A stretch of DNA of 64,000 bases, from contig NC_133169.1 of the NCBI RefSeq assembly GCF_040802235.1, forward strand, positions 45,143,034 through 45,207,033. The letters run 5' to 3'. A program made the position numbers and the translations under genes. Shown here piece by piece: positions 36,515-48,208 of this stretch. Under the pieces are notes generated by a model. It did no database searches. It was not told the DNA's origin and saw only the letters and a list, made by a program, of their open reading frames with translations. This DNA is from Manis javanica. Taxonomy: Eukaryota > Chordata > Mammalia > Pholidota > Manidae. Within the stretch, counting starts at the first letter, position 1. Each line of letters starts with the position of its first letter.

Positions 36515-39195
36515 AGGTTATTGTGACTGGGAGGCTGGAGAGCCATCCTTCCATATTTTGATTAGGACCTGGATTCCTGCTGGATTTAAGGGGCATTTGG
36601 GCTTATTGGGGGTGAGCATAACAACCCATAACCCCTTACTGCCTATTGCAACTGTCTTAACAAACTTGCGTATGAATGTAAAGCTAAGACTTTTGAGTGA
36701 AGGAGAATCTCTGATCAATTAAGGGATTCCCATACAGGGCATGAGATGGGCTGAATTCTGAGGATGCCTTAAACACTACCCTAGTTCTTGGAAGGCCATT
36801 TGGGGGAGCCTCTGTCCACCTCAGGGCAGTCTCCAGGGTGCATTTTCTTATGGCTGATTTTAAGACTGGATTGACAGATTCTACCTCCCCTGAGGATGGC
36901 GGTTGCCTGTAGCAATGTAGGAGGTATTTAATCCCTAGAGCCTTCGATATATTCTGACCAATGAGACCACAAAAGGCAGGGCTACTGTCACTCTGAAGAG
37001 AGAGTGGAAACCCAAACCTGGGAATAAGTTCATGCAACAGCTTGCTGGCTACCTCAGTGGACTTCTACGTCCAAGTGGGAAGGCCTCTATCCATCCCATG
37101 AAGGTGTCTACAGACACCAATAGGAACTTACACTGCTGGGTGGGAGGCACTTGTGTAAAATCTAGTTGCCAGTCCTTCCCCGGGTGTGTCCCTGCTCACT
37201 GAGCAGCCTGGACCAGGGTGGGCTTTCGTGCCCCTTGATGTTTATTGATGGCACAGGTGGGGCAGGCTTTGGACACTTCAGTGACTTCAGACAAGTCCCT
37301 CCCTGTGAGCATCTGGGATGTTAGAGTGACAAGGACATTTTTCCCTAGATGGGTAACATCATGGAAGGAGTTTAAGAACTTCCACTGGAGGTTTTGGGGA
37401 AGAAAAAGGACCTTTCCTTTTTGGAGCCATCCTGAAGGCAGGGGGGCTCAAACCCCTTCTTCTGGGCCCAGTCCCCCCTCTGGTGTGTGGGCAGGTGGGG
37501 GCAGGGGTCTCAGACCTGGTACCCGAGAGGCTAGAAGAGGCTCCCATACGCTGCCTGTTTGGCTGCTGCATCTGCCATCCGGTGCCCTTTGCCCCTGTAA
37601 TATCCCCTTTGGTGGCCTCTACAATGTACAACAGCCACTGATTGGGCAGCAAGGCTGCCTCCAAGAGGTGGTTGATCTGATCAGGATATTTGATGGAAGA
37701 GTCTCAGGAGCTTCAAAATCCTCCTTCCAACCACAGGGTGGTGTGTGCATGGAGCACAAGGAAGGCATACTTGGAGTCTGTGTAAATGGTTATTGCTATT
37801 CCCCCAGGTAGTTTGAGGGTGCAGGTCAGGGCAAGTTCAGCCACCTGAGCAGAGGTGCTGGGGATTGGGACCTGGCTCCTAGTGTCCTGGAGTCAGAGAC
37901 CATGGCATACCCAGCTGCTCACCTCCCATTTGACATAAAACTACTCCCGTCAGTGAACCAGATGCCATCAGAACTGTCCAAAGTCTGGTCAGTGAGATCG
38001 GGCTGGGCCTGCTGGATAAGAACAGTTTCTTCCACCAAAATAGGGTGGGATGGGACCTTTGGAAGAGGGCAGCAGGGAAGCAGGGTTTAGAATAATTTAG
38101 GTAGAGAAAATAATTATTGGGTTGTTTAATAGGAGCATGTGACATTGAGTATTCAGCCATCAGATGACCAAATATGGCTTTGTTCTGTACTAGGGGGGCC
38201 ACCTGATGGCTAGAGAAGGCTTCAAGGGGAGCTCCTGAGGGGACCGAGACAGTCTTCCCCCAAGCAGGGCAACAGCAGCTAGAATCTGTGTTCTGGCATT
38301 TGGGCTACATTCCTCTGTCTCATTTTGCATGACTTCCTGTGTTTGATTCCACTAATTGGCTTCAAGGGCTCACAATCGAAGCCAGGAGGGATTCACCATT
38401 TGCAGGAGGTCCCCCTGGGTAGACCTCAGAACCCTCATGGTTCAGGCCAGCTGGAGCTGAGTGAGTTTGAGACTAGCTCTCCCTGGTGCTGGGCCTTCCA
38501 GTGCTCAGTCTTTGGGGCACAGTATGTGAGGCCCATTAGAGGTGCTTCTGGGTGGACACCTGTGGGTTCTGGACTGAAGGGAGGAGGGTTTGGGGCTGGT
38601 GGTGGGTCAGAGGCACATCCAGGAACTCCTGAACTGGCACCAGGTGAGTCCCCTCGGCCTCCTGGCACATAACAGGTGTGCCCTCTGGGCCACTCCCAGG
38701 AACGGCAGCATTGGTGCTGGTCTGGGATTTTGTGCACAATCCTTGTCATGCTGCGGACATTTCTGGTCCCACTGATGGAGGCTGGGCTGGTGGACGGCCA
38801 TCGGCAGGCTTCTGGGACAGCTGGATTCCCTTTAGGCACATTGGGTATAAATGCAGGTCAGAAGGAGGCTTGGACTAAGTCTGACATTGGTGCACTTGCC
38901 CAGTCCCTGCCCTGGGCTGCACGGAGATGTGCAGAAGGAGAGCGACCATGGCCCCATCGGGCTTCTCTCATCCCAGAGTGCTTACGGCCCGACACTGTGC
39001 ACCTACCACGTCTCTGTCTTCCTGCCATTTCTACATGACCTTCCATCTTTTTTACCTCATTGTGCAGGTGCTCACTTCAGTCTCCATTCTTCCAGATGAA
39101 ATGCTCTGTGTGTAGGTGTGGAATCAGTGTCTGAGTGTAAAAAGGTGGATCCAGGCTCTCTATGCTCTGCCATATTCCCAGAATCCTGTTTCAGC
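36515..39195 (-). mobile_element. Class I ERV remnant, right inverted copy (pol only)
   Basis: Reverse complement of 25,440-28,200. On the minus strand it holds the unassigned 5' part (39,195-38,200), RNase H (about 38,090-37,540) and integrase (37,380-36,520). The integrase frame 37,037-36,684 is better kept than in the left copy and still has the catalytic-glutamate region near 36,890. It ends at about 36,515, before env, where the OR-C unit begins; env and LTR are therefore missing. Long overlapping open frames on both strands follow from GC-richness and are not genes. Confidence 0.8.
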
Positions 39196-39499
39196 TTTTT
39201 AAAATGTGTATCTCTTGGAGAGTGTCAGATCATAAGAAAGGTTATTACTTGCGGCTGGTCAACAGAACCCTGGGAATTGCTCCCAAATAGTTTCTCCCCT
39301 GACAAAGAATGGGGGTGCTCTTTCCTAGGCACTCTGGATCACCATGGAAATAAGGTGAAAACTAAATTCTGATTGGTGTTCAAGAGGAGAGCAGTAAATG
39401 TCCAAAACTCTGTCCTTGGCAACAGGGTGGGAATCTCCAGGCAACACTTAGGGGATATCTTCAAGGTAATATTTGAAAATAGCAACTGGTATGCCCCTT

Positions 39500-40800
39500 T
39501 GAGGTCTGCTCTTCTGGGGACATCTTGTTCTGCAACACAACTTACCAGAGGATGAGAACTTCCTCTCAGTTCCCCATTAACTTATTTATGCCTGGCTGTC
39601 TGGTCATAGTATCAAGAAGCAGTTATATGATGAGTCTTCCTTCTCATCACACAGTAAAATGAAAAACATTTTTGTGTTTCATGATGACTCATGAAATCAC
39701 AACAAAGTTTCTGAATGGCACATTTTATTGAGATTGAATTTTCTCACATATAATATGAAAACTGAACTTTTACCTTAATAGTCAATTGAAACACCACTGT
39801 CACAATTTCAAATATAAATAAATGAATATATATAATAGATAAACACATAAAAAAGCACTGGTAACAACCTCTTCTGTTACATACACAGGCATGAGAAAGG
39901 ACATTTGACTCTCAGATATGCATTTACATATCTTTAGGGAAGATTAGATAAATAGATTGAGAGAGAAAGACATCTCTTCAAAGAGAGAAAATAGGTAATT
40001 TAGTATATAGAAAGCTTATGCATGTGTGTCTGTCTCTCAGTGTTTGTGCAAGTCTCTTCAGTTCAAAGAACAAGATCATTTACAAAAGGACATTGTACAT
40101 TTTTGGTTAGTTGTTTGGTTAATAACGGCAATAGTATGTCTAATTGTCCTTACAATTCTGGCAGTTTTGTCATGTAACATCGTATAGATTCTGTTAAGAA
40201 ACTGTTAAGCAAAATAGAATAAATAAATAAGAGGACATATATATTATGCTGGGGAGATAGAAAAGTGTGAGTTCAGAGTCTTGGCTCCTCAGTCTCATGA
40301 AAGTACAAGCAATACTACCCAGGTCTTATCATTTATGGGTATTAATCGATAGACATTATGAAATTGCTTTAAACTGGTAAGTTATTTAAAATTCATAGTT
40401 GGAGTGTATTTCTATATCGCAAAGTCTTTTACTTCTTATAATAGACCACATTAACAAATGAAAAGTAAAGGTGTATATTCTTTTAAAGAAAAGAAGGCAA
40501 AACAAAACAAACAGAATTTGCTCAAGTCCATTCAGCTACTAATGGTTAGACACCGTATTTGAATCCTGGCTGCAACGCCCAGGAAACTTCCCCATTAATC
40601 TGTGGTCATACCTGTCTTTAGGGAACATTCAGTGTTTCATAACCTTTTTACTTATGAAGCTATTTTCCACATCTTTAGAGTTTTCAAATGGATAATTGTT
40701 AGTCATTTTTGAGCAGTTTCGTCCCTGGTCAAACTACCCTGTTTGGTCCTTGAGGCCAGCAATAGGTAATTAGAGGTGTTACCAGGTAGAACTCCCAGGG
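39500..40800. other. AT-rich DNA, no gene seen
   Basis: Noncoding. The part from about 40,430 matches the third copy from 58,860 (for example 40,490-40,640 with 58,920-59,090). No open frame of note and no recognised repeat. Confidence 0.6.
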
Positions 40801-40819
40801 GAAGGTCACCATCCCCCTC

Positions 40820-41240
40820 CTGGACATAACGCTCCAATCCTGCAATGAACTTTTAGAAAAGACTTGGCAGTCAATGACTCAGGCCTCTCAGGCGAGACCT
40901 GCTGCTGAGAATGACCAGGGTGAGGCCCACGTGCTCCCACTGCACGATCTCCTCCGCTGGGGCCTTGAGACCGGCTTCCTCGGGGGCAGGGAGGACGCAC
41001 CCTCACAGCGCCCCCCTCCCCTCGACGTGCACCTGCGCACCCACCCCTCCTCCTCCTCGTCCCTCTGACCCCGGAGCACAAGCCTTCCCTCGGATCCCTT
41101 GGCAGTGGTGACCCCGCATCTGCGCCGACCCGTACGGCCTCTGACCGGCGGTGCATCCCGTGAACCGACTCGGCACAGGGGGAGTCAGGCTCCTCCGGGT
41201 CAGCCTCTGCTTTGCTCCATGACGGTAAGTGACTAAAGGC
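40820..41240. other. GC- and CpG-rich block (copy at 59,230-59,700)
   Basis: An abrupt GC-rich island within AT-rich DNA, with many CpG (for example ctgcgccgacccg and ctgaccggcggtgc). It is about 1.5 kb upstream of the putative OR-D first exon and is repeated in the same place in the third copy. It ends with a donor-like gacggtaagtgac (41,221-41,233); the third copy has ggtaaatgac. It could be a promoter-type CpG island or the body of an old GC-rich repeat. Minus-strand open frames in both copies agree for about 55 residues, then part by a frameshift, which argues against a protein. Confidence 0.45.
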
Positions 41241-41821
41241 TGGACGGACACTTTCATCTTTGGTTTGTTGCTTTAAATAAATTCTGAACACCTGGTGCCT
41301 CACACCTCACCTCTCTATGCAGCCGGTGGAACTAGACATAGTCATTTCCATTACTGTCATGGTGGCCATTTTAGATATAAGTAACTATATTTTACATTGA
41401 TAATGATTGTGTACCTCTTATTTGCTGAGATAAGGCAGAAACAAATCATCAGTGCCTCACATATGATATATACATATATATATATATTATATATAGTATC
41501 AATAGATTTTATACATTAACATTTAATAGACAAAGTATATATTATACAGTCATATATAATTAAAGATATTAAATATACATAATGTAATATACATGCCATA
41601 TAAATATATAGAGAATCATATATATATTGTAGAGAGATTATATAATATTATCTATGAGATTCATGCAGATTACCCATTGCAGCTGTTTAATGATGAAGGA
41701 ACCCAAATGTTCCCTTATCTCTTTCTGTTACTCAGTAATCACATACACTCATGCATACATGGCACTGTACCTGGGCATTCACTCATTGCGTTCTCCTACA
41801 GAATCGCACTACACTCATAAA

Positions 41822-42026
41822 ACATTTCCTTGCAATTTTTGCTTCATTTGAGGACTTTATTTCTGTTTTAAAATGGACATGGTTTCAACTCGACAGATAA
41901 GCAGAGTATCAATGCAATGTCCCACATCTAGAGGATTCCTATCAAATACTTTACAGTTGTTGCTATAATTTCATTTGCCACAACAAAATTATTGCAGTGT
42001 GCTGGACAATGTAAACATAAAACAAT
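41822..42026. repeat. 205-base direct repeat, copy 1
   Basis: Matches 42,845-43,049 at a fixed offset of 1,023 bases with one mismatch seen (ccacaacaaaat versus ccacaacagaat). The left arm (about 24,000-24,180) and third copy have this sequence once only, after the first-exon module. Copy 1 is therefore the new one. Confidence 0.9.
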
Positions 42027-42090
42027 GAATCTAGATATCATCAGCTGCTTAAAATTACCCATGGGCAGCTGGCCAACCCTGAGCTGTAAG

Positions 42091-42553
42091 TGTTGGATTC
42101 TCCCAGAGGAGGACGCCGCCCCAAATCACTCACGAAAGACGTCTCTTGATGCAACAAGCAAGAGGAATTTATTCAGGAACCAGCTAGCAGGGGTCCAAGT
42201 TAGCCCGACGCAGCGGGTCTCAACGAGGACCCTGAGCAGCTAAAGCCAGAGGTTTTTATAGCATAGCATTTTCAAAAAGACAGTATTTTCTTACACAGTG
42301 TTTCAGCAAGATAAGCTTGGTATGCATGACTATCCGACCAAGGTTAGCTGTCTGAAGGCCGCAGCTGCCCACCACCTGGTGTTCATGATTAACTGATTTG
42401 AGGTTAGCTGACTGAAGGTCACTACATTTAACACTGGCTGACTAATTTGTTTTTCAAGATTCTAATAATTTTCTTTCTCCTAGGCTAGAGGGTGGTGTTT
42501 AACCCTTTAAGATGGCTGTACTTATGCTAACTTATGATTTTTCAGATCCTACA
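42091..42553 (-). mobile_element. Solo LTR (class I ERV type, antisense)
   Basis: A 463-base block with TG...CA ends on the minus strand (TGTAGGATC to AATCCAACA). It is flanked by a 4-base target duplication TAAG at 42,087-42,090 and 42,554-42,557. On the minus strand TATAAA lies at 42,260-42,255 and AATAAA at 42,173-42,168, in the right order and spacing. The left arm near 24,505-24,475 and the third copy near 60,135 read across without it and with a single target. A four-base duplication fits gammaretrovirus-like integration; excision by LTR-LTR recombination left the solo form. Confidence 0.9.
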
Positions 42554-42599
42554 TAAGGACTGTTCCCAGGGGCTTTGCAGGTGATGGCACAGCTGGGTC

Positions 42600-42795
42600 C
42601 ATTTTGTATATAAAGCAGACCATGGTCAGCCTTTTCCACATCCAAATATGGTATATTTTTCATCTGAAAAATTTATAAAATCCTCTCTGAATAGGTCTAT
42701 GTAAACCATTTAAAAATGTTGATTTTGAAAAGCTCACAACAGAGGTTGCTGTCCCTCCTAGATTATGAGCATATCGTACCCAGGGGTAAGTGGAC
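42600..42795 (+). promoter_or_regulatory. Putative TATA box, noncoding exon 1 and splice donor for OR-D
   Basis: TATATAAA at 42,607-42,614 is followed 171 bases later by cccagggGTAAGTGG with GT at 42,786-42,787. The order, spacing and strand agree with the left-arm module (24,250-24,440), and the donor agrees with the third copy (60,377). The inferred intron to the acceptor at 48,187 is 5.4 kb, normal for an OR gene. Its target OR-D is a pseudogene. The call is inference. Confidence 0.38.
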
Positions 42796-42844
42796 TGCAT
42801 TTCCGATCGTTGGTATCTTTCCACTGACTGAACACTTCATAGTC

Positions 42845-43049
42845 ACATTTCCTTGCAATTTTTGCTTCATTTGAGGACTTTATTTCTGTTTTAAAATGGA
42901 CATGGTTTCAACTCGACAGATAAGCAGAGTATCAATGCAATGTCCCACATCTAGAGGATTCCTATCAAATACTTTACAGTTGTTGCTATAATTTCATTTG
43001 CCACAACAGAATTATTGCAGTGTGCTGGACAATGTAAACATAAAACAAT
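42845..43049. repeat. 205-base direct repeat, copy 2 (ancestral position)
   Basis: Ancestral copy; see copy 1 at 41,822-42,026. Confidence 0.9.
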
Positions 43050-45500
43050 AATCCATAGATGATATTTGTCTCTTTGTTTCTTTTGTCACTGTTTCAAATT
43101 CAATGTTTTCAAACATTTATTTACCATTTAATGTGGAAAATATATAGAACTGTCATATGTAAATTCCAGATAAGACTAAGGAGGGCATCAATATTAAGGT
43201 AAAAATTGTACAAAACAGATGGAATATATCTATATCTATGAAATTAATAATATTAAAACAGTACATGAAAAGGTAATACTAATTTATAAAAACATTTTAG
43301 TAATATTTTGGAAATATTTTTTTGCATAGTAGACTTCCATTTTACCAACAATAATACAAGTTTATGTTTTGAGTAACTGAATCTCAGGAATTTTCTTAGT
43401 TCCCTGCCTTTTCAGAATTCCTGTTATAGTTAAAATATTTTTTAAAAAATATTTATTTTTAAAAAATGTTTATTTTTAAAAAATAAACATACATCTGTAG
43501 GACTCATTTCAATTAAAAGATAAGTGGTTTTTAATAATGTAGATAGCTGTCAAATCCATGAAGACAATATAATATTGAAATCTATTATATTGTTTGTCAA
43601 CTACACTTCAATAAATAAATATGTAAAAATTAAATAAATGAAAATGTGTTTTTAAATATATGAATTACATTGACAAAACTAAAAAAACAGCTGTAAGAAA
43701 GGAAACAGGTTTAATGTTTTTCTTAAACCTGCTCCCTTGAATTGGTTCAGCTATATTTGAGTGTTGCCAGAAACTCAAAGTAAAATTCCAAATTGGACTT
43801 TCATTAAGGAATCAAAGTAAAGGAATTCATATTTTCTTTGTTACTTACTTCATCTTATGATACACTGATGCATTATTTTCTAGTAGGTCATAAATGAAGA
43901 GTAGACAGGAATGTTAAAAGGCAAAATTCTTAGAAGCAAGAACTTAAATATCCTGATTAAATATTAAACACTATGTGTTGGATCTTTGTGTATCTAGTAG
44001 CTTTAACATTTTTTCTAGGTTAGACATAAATTGCTATCAAAACACATTGTAATTTACTTGTCATTATCCACAGTATAAATACTTCATGAGCAAGTATTGC
44101 CTTTTTAGGTATATCCATCAAAGAGTTTACACATATTAAGTTACTACTAATTTCCAACTTAAACTTTTAAATCATTACATTCATCACTCATTATATTTCT
44201 GTAAAGGTCTACAAAATAATCTTTACCTTAGTTTATATATGTAACTATGTTTCATAAATGATATATTAGAAGTGTAAGCATATTTAATGACAATGAAATA
44301 TGTGTTCCCCCTTTCTTTGCAGTTTAGATAATATCACGATTTGGTGTTGAATCTTATTTGCTGCAGGCAGAGAGTCGTGAGTAATTAGGTTTTTTGACTC
44401 TGGAACTGAGGAAATTTATTGAGAGAAAATGGATCATTTGTTCTTGACTTTTCCTCTTGATCATCAACATTCGTGGATCTTTAAAGTAATTTAAGTGTAT
44501 CTACTAAGCAGTACAATAAATATAAACATATATGTGTGTATATACATCCCCATCTATATAGTTGTGCATGTACATACAATTAGAATTATATGTAAATATG
44601 AGTCACAATGCTAAAAAGCTAAATGCAATATTTCAAAGGTAATTATTTACTTCAACAAAAAATGCTATTTGAAAATTTATTTTCTCATTTACTCCATTTT
44701 TCGTTCATATATCTCACAAAAACTGTAGAGTATAGAGTGTGAAGCAGTAGGGAGATTTAGGAATCAGATGTGAGAAAAACATGTATAAACAACAATATTA
44801 TTCGTAGTTCAGACCTCAGTTCATATCAACAAATTACAAAGCCCTTCAATTTTTAACAAAATATATATTATGTAGACTGAATTAAACCCACTATGGATGG
44901 AGATGCGTAATTTTTTAAAGAGAAATTTACAGGTGAAAAAAGGAAAGTTGGAGTTGTAAATAAAACCAAAAGATTAAGTAGAAATGAAAAATATACATCT
45001 TTAAGACAAAATAGAATATCTTTAATTTCCAGAAATATTAATGGAGACCATTTAAAATGTTTTCCTTTTTAAGTAGTGTTTTATAAGTATAAGATAATTA
45101 CACATTTCATGGAGCCACAAGTGTTTTTAAATAATGGATATGCAGTACTTCTTTTCAAACTTAAAATTGATTGAATTCAGAGACTAAAGATTACAAATTA
45201 TTAACTTTCCCCATGTTGAAATACATTAATTTGTGCTAATTACAAACTTAATTGAGAAATTAAGTTGACAAATGTTGAAGTAACATTTTGTTACTTTAAA
45301 CAGTGCATCAATAAAGTTCAATCAATACAAACTAGTGAAGAATGTCTTAATTTTTGCAGATTCAAGTGAAATGTGATTTAGTGTAAAAACCGAAATGTGT
45401 GTAGTTCTATGACACCTTGAAGGGTTTAAACATGTATCTTAACATTCTGTGTAATCATTTTGAAAAAAAGGAAGTATTACAGATTATCTACTTATATTTT
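43050..45500. other. AT-rich duplicated DNA, no gene
   Basis: Reverse complement of 21,650-24,000 and a direct match to 60,600-62,240. It includes an A/T inverted-repeat stretch (about 43,435-43,490) and an L1-3'-end-like text at 43,530-43,620. No gene. Confidence 0.65.
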
Positions 45501-45516
45501 AGGATCCATTAAATTT

Positions 45517-46651
45517 TTTCCTGTTTATTTATTTATTTTTATTAAAGTATCATTGCTATACACTCTTATGAAGGTTTCAGAAGAAAAATAATTTAATTAT
45601 TATATTCACCCTTATTATCGAGTCCCTCCCCATACCCCATTGCAGTCATCGTCCATCAGTGTAGTAAGACACCACAGAGTCCCTATTTGTCTTCTCTGAG
45701 CTGCACGATCTTCCCCTTGATCCCACACACACCATATGCACCAATCATGATACCCCATAATCCCCTTCTCCCTCCATCCACCCTCCCCAACTCTCCCCTT
45801 TAGTAAGCACTAGTCCCTTCTTGGAGTCTGTGAGTCTGCTGCTATTTTGTTCCTTCAGTTTTGCTTCCTTGTTATACTCCACAAATGAGGGAAATCATTT
45901 AATATTTCTCTTTCTCTCTATGACTTGTATCACTAAGCATAATACCCTCCAGCTCCATCCATGTTATTGCAAATGGTAGGATTTGTTTCTTATGACTGAA
46001 TAGTATTCTATTGTGTATATGTACCACATCTTCTTTATCCATTCATTTACTGATGGACACTTAGGTTGCTTCCACATCTTGGTTATTGTAAATAGTGCTG
46101 CAATAAACATAGGGGTGCTTATGTCTTTTTGAATCTGAGAAGTTGTTTTCTTTGGGTAAATTCCTAGAAGTGGAATTCCCGGGTCAAGTGGTATTTCTAT
46201 TTTTAGTTTTTTGAAGAAACTCCATACCGCTTTCCACAGTGGTTGAACTAGTTTACACCAGCAGTGTAGGAGGATTCCCCTTTCTCCACATCCTTGCCAA
46301 CGCTTGTTATATTGACTTCTTGCCTTTTGGATAGTGGCCATTTTGTCTTGTGTGAGATGATATCTCATTGTGGTTTTGATTTGCATTTCCCTGATGATTA
46401 GCGATGTGGAGCATCTCTTCATGTGCCTATTGGCCATCTGAATTTCTTCTTTGGAGAAGTGTATGTTCATATCCTCCACCCACATTTAATAGAGTTGTTT
46501 GATTTTGGGGTGTTGGAATGTGTGAGCTCTTTATATATTTTGGATATTAACTCCTTGTCAGATATGTCATTTACAAATATATTCTCCCATCCTGTAGGTG
46601 CCTTTATGTTCTGCTGATGGTGTCCTTCCCTGTACAGAAGCTTTTTAGCAA
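45517..46651 (-). mobile_element. 5' truncated L1 (antisense)
   Basis: On the minus strand it begins within ORF2 (aagcttctgtacagggaagg), continues through the ORF2 end (open frame 46,485-45,964) and a 3' UTR to an A-rich tail at about 45,520-45,545. Probable target duplications are 45,501-45,516 and 46,652-46,666 (aggatccattaaattt versus aaggacccatgaattt). The left arm near 15,575 and third copy near 62,295 lack it. It lies antisense in the inferred OR-D intron. Confidence 0.82.
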
Positions 46652-47129
46652 AGGACCCATGAATTTCTGAATGTTTAAATACTTATTAAACACAAATAAG
46701 TAAAGACACCAATATACGAATTTTTGAATACTTACAAATGAAAATGAGGAAAAATATTTTATGTATTATACCCTCATTAAAATAAGGCACCTAAAAATCT
46801 GTTTATACTTCCAATAAAACCTCAGTACTTGAATAGTTCTTTAATGGTTTTGAGTAATCAATGAAAAACTTTTATATGATTATCTTTAGCTTGTATTTCT
46901 CACAGGTGAGTAAGGTTTTATTATTGTAGAGCTGTATGAAATTTATTAATGTAAGGAGGTACATAAATAGGGTAATCACATTTAGAGTTATTTGAGTAAA
47001 AATATAAGCATTGAGAATAATGTTAGTAGATAACCAAATATCTTACAATTTGTTTTATAAGTATTGCAAATGCATTATTAAAACATTGCAAAACATTGTG
47101 GGAGTATTATTTATGGTGATATGTCTCCT

Positions 47130-47780
47130 TATTTTGACATATAGTATTATATTAGTTTCAGGTGTGCATAATAGTGATTTGATAGTATTACCCATACTGA
47201 GATAATAACCATGATAGATAGTTCTACACCTGCCACCAGACATGTTTGTGATAATGTTATCAGTTATAATATCAATGCTGTAAATATTCACGTGATTTAC
47301 TTATTTTGTAACTAGAAAATACTCTTAATCACCTTGATTTACTTCACCCATCCTCCTCTCCCATTTCTTGCAGAAACCACCAATTACTTCTTCGTATGTA
47401 TGAATGTGTTTCTACTTGGTTTGTTTGCTTTCTGGTTTTGCTTTCTAGATTCCACACATAAGTGAAATTATATGGCATTTTTATTTTTGTGTCTGATGTA
47501 TTTTACCTAATATAAAACCCTCCAGCATCATCCATATGGTTGCAAATGCTGGATGTCATTCTTATTCATGGCTGAGTAATATTCCATTTTATACATATAC
47601 CACCTCCTCATTCATTATATATATAAATTTTAAATACTTTATATGTAGTATATATGTAAACATATATTTGAATTGGGTTGTTGAACGAGTTGAAAGGGAT
47701 AAGAGGCACAAAATCTCACAATCAAAATATAAATTAGTCATGGGGATGAAACTGCAGCATAAAGAGTAGAGTCAATAGTT
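47130..47780 (-). mobile_element. Older L1 3'-end remnant (antisense)
   Basis: Reverse-complement partner of 14,390-15,115 (ttcctctcccatttcttgcag-type text, ccctccagcatcatccatat). Present in both arms. Confidence 0.65.
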
Positions 47781-48162
47781 CTGTAACATCTTTCTATGTT
47801 AATAGTAACACACCATTTGGGGTGAGCATTTAATAAAGTATAAACCAGTCAAAAAACTATGTCATATACTTGAAAACTTCTATTTGAATTGATGAATTCT
47901 TTATTAAAATAATACAACTAAAAGGCTGCATATTATTGATAGAGTATGAACATTGAATATCGTAATCAGCAAGGGATTAGAAAACCACAACTTAAGCATT
48001 TTGGCATGTTAATTATTCAAAAGTGGTAATAAAATTAGCAGATCTAAATACAAGTAATGAAGGGTATTTCCTATGCATGAAGACCGACTTTATAAAATAA
48101 AAGGAAACATTTCAAAATAAAATATTTGACAATTATTAATTTTTGTATGGATCATACTTTTC

Positions 48163-48188
48163 ATTGTTTATCCCTGTTGTTTTCTAGG
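48163..48188 (+). promoter_or_regulatory. Putative 3' splice acceptor of OR-D
   Basis: ccctgttgttttctag ends with AG at 48,186-48,187, 21 bases before the ATG. Confidence 0.55.
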
Positions 48189-48208
48189 TCAAATATCATT
48201 TCCTGAAA

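Noticed and set aside
40806-41303. 165-codon minus-strand frame in the CpG-rich block, similar to 162 codons at 59,221-59,709
   Set aside because: About 55 residues agree between copies, but the rest is in different frames because of indels, and Arg/Gly-rich content follows from GC composition.
47011-47291. Open frames on both strands with hydrophobic runs
   Set aside because: They fall in an antisense L1 3' remnant and its flank; hydrophobicity follows from AT-rich codons.
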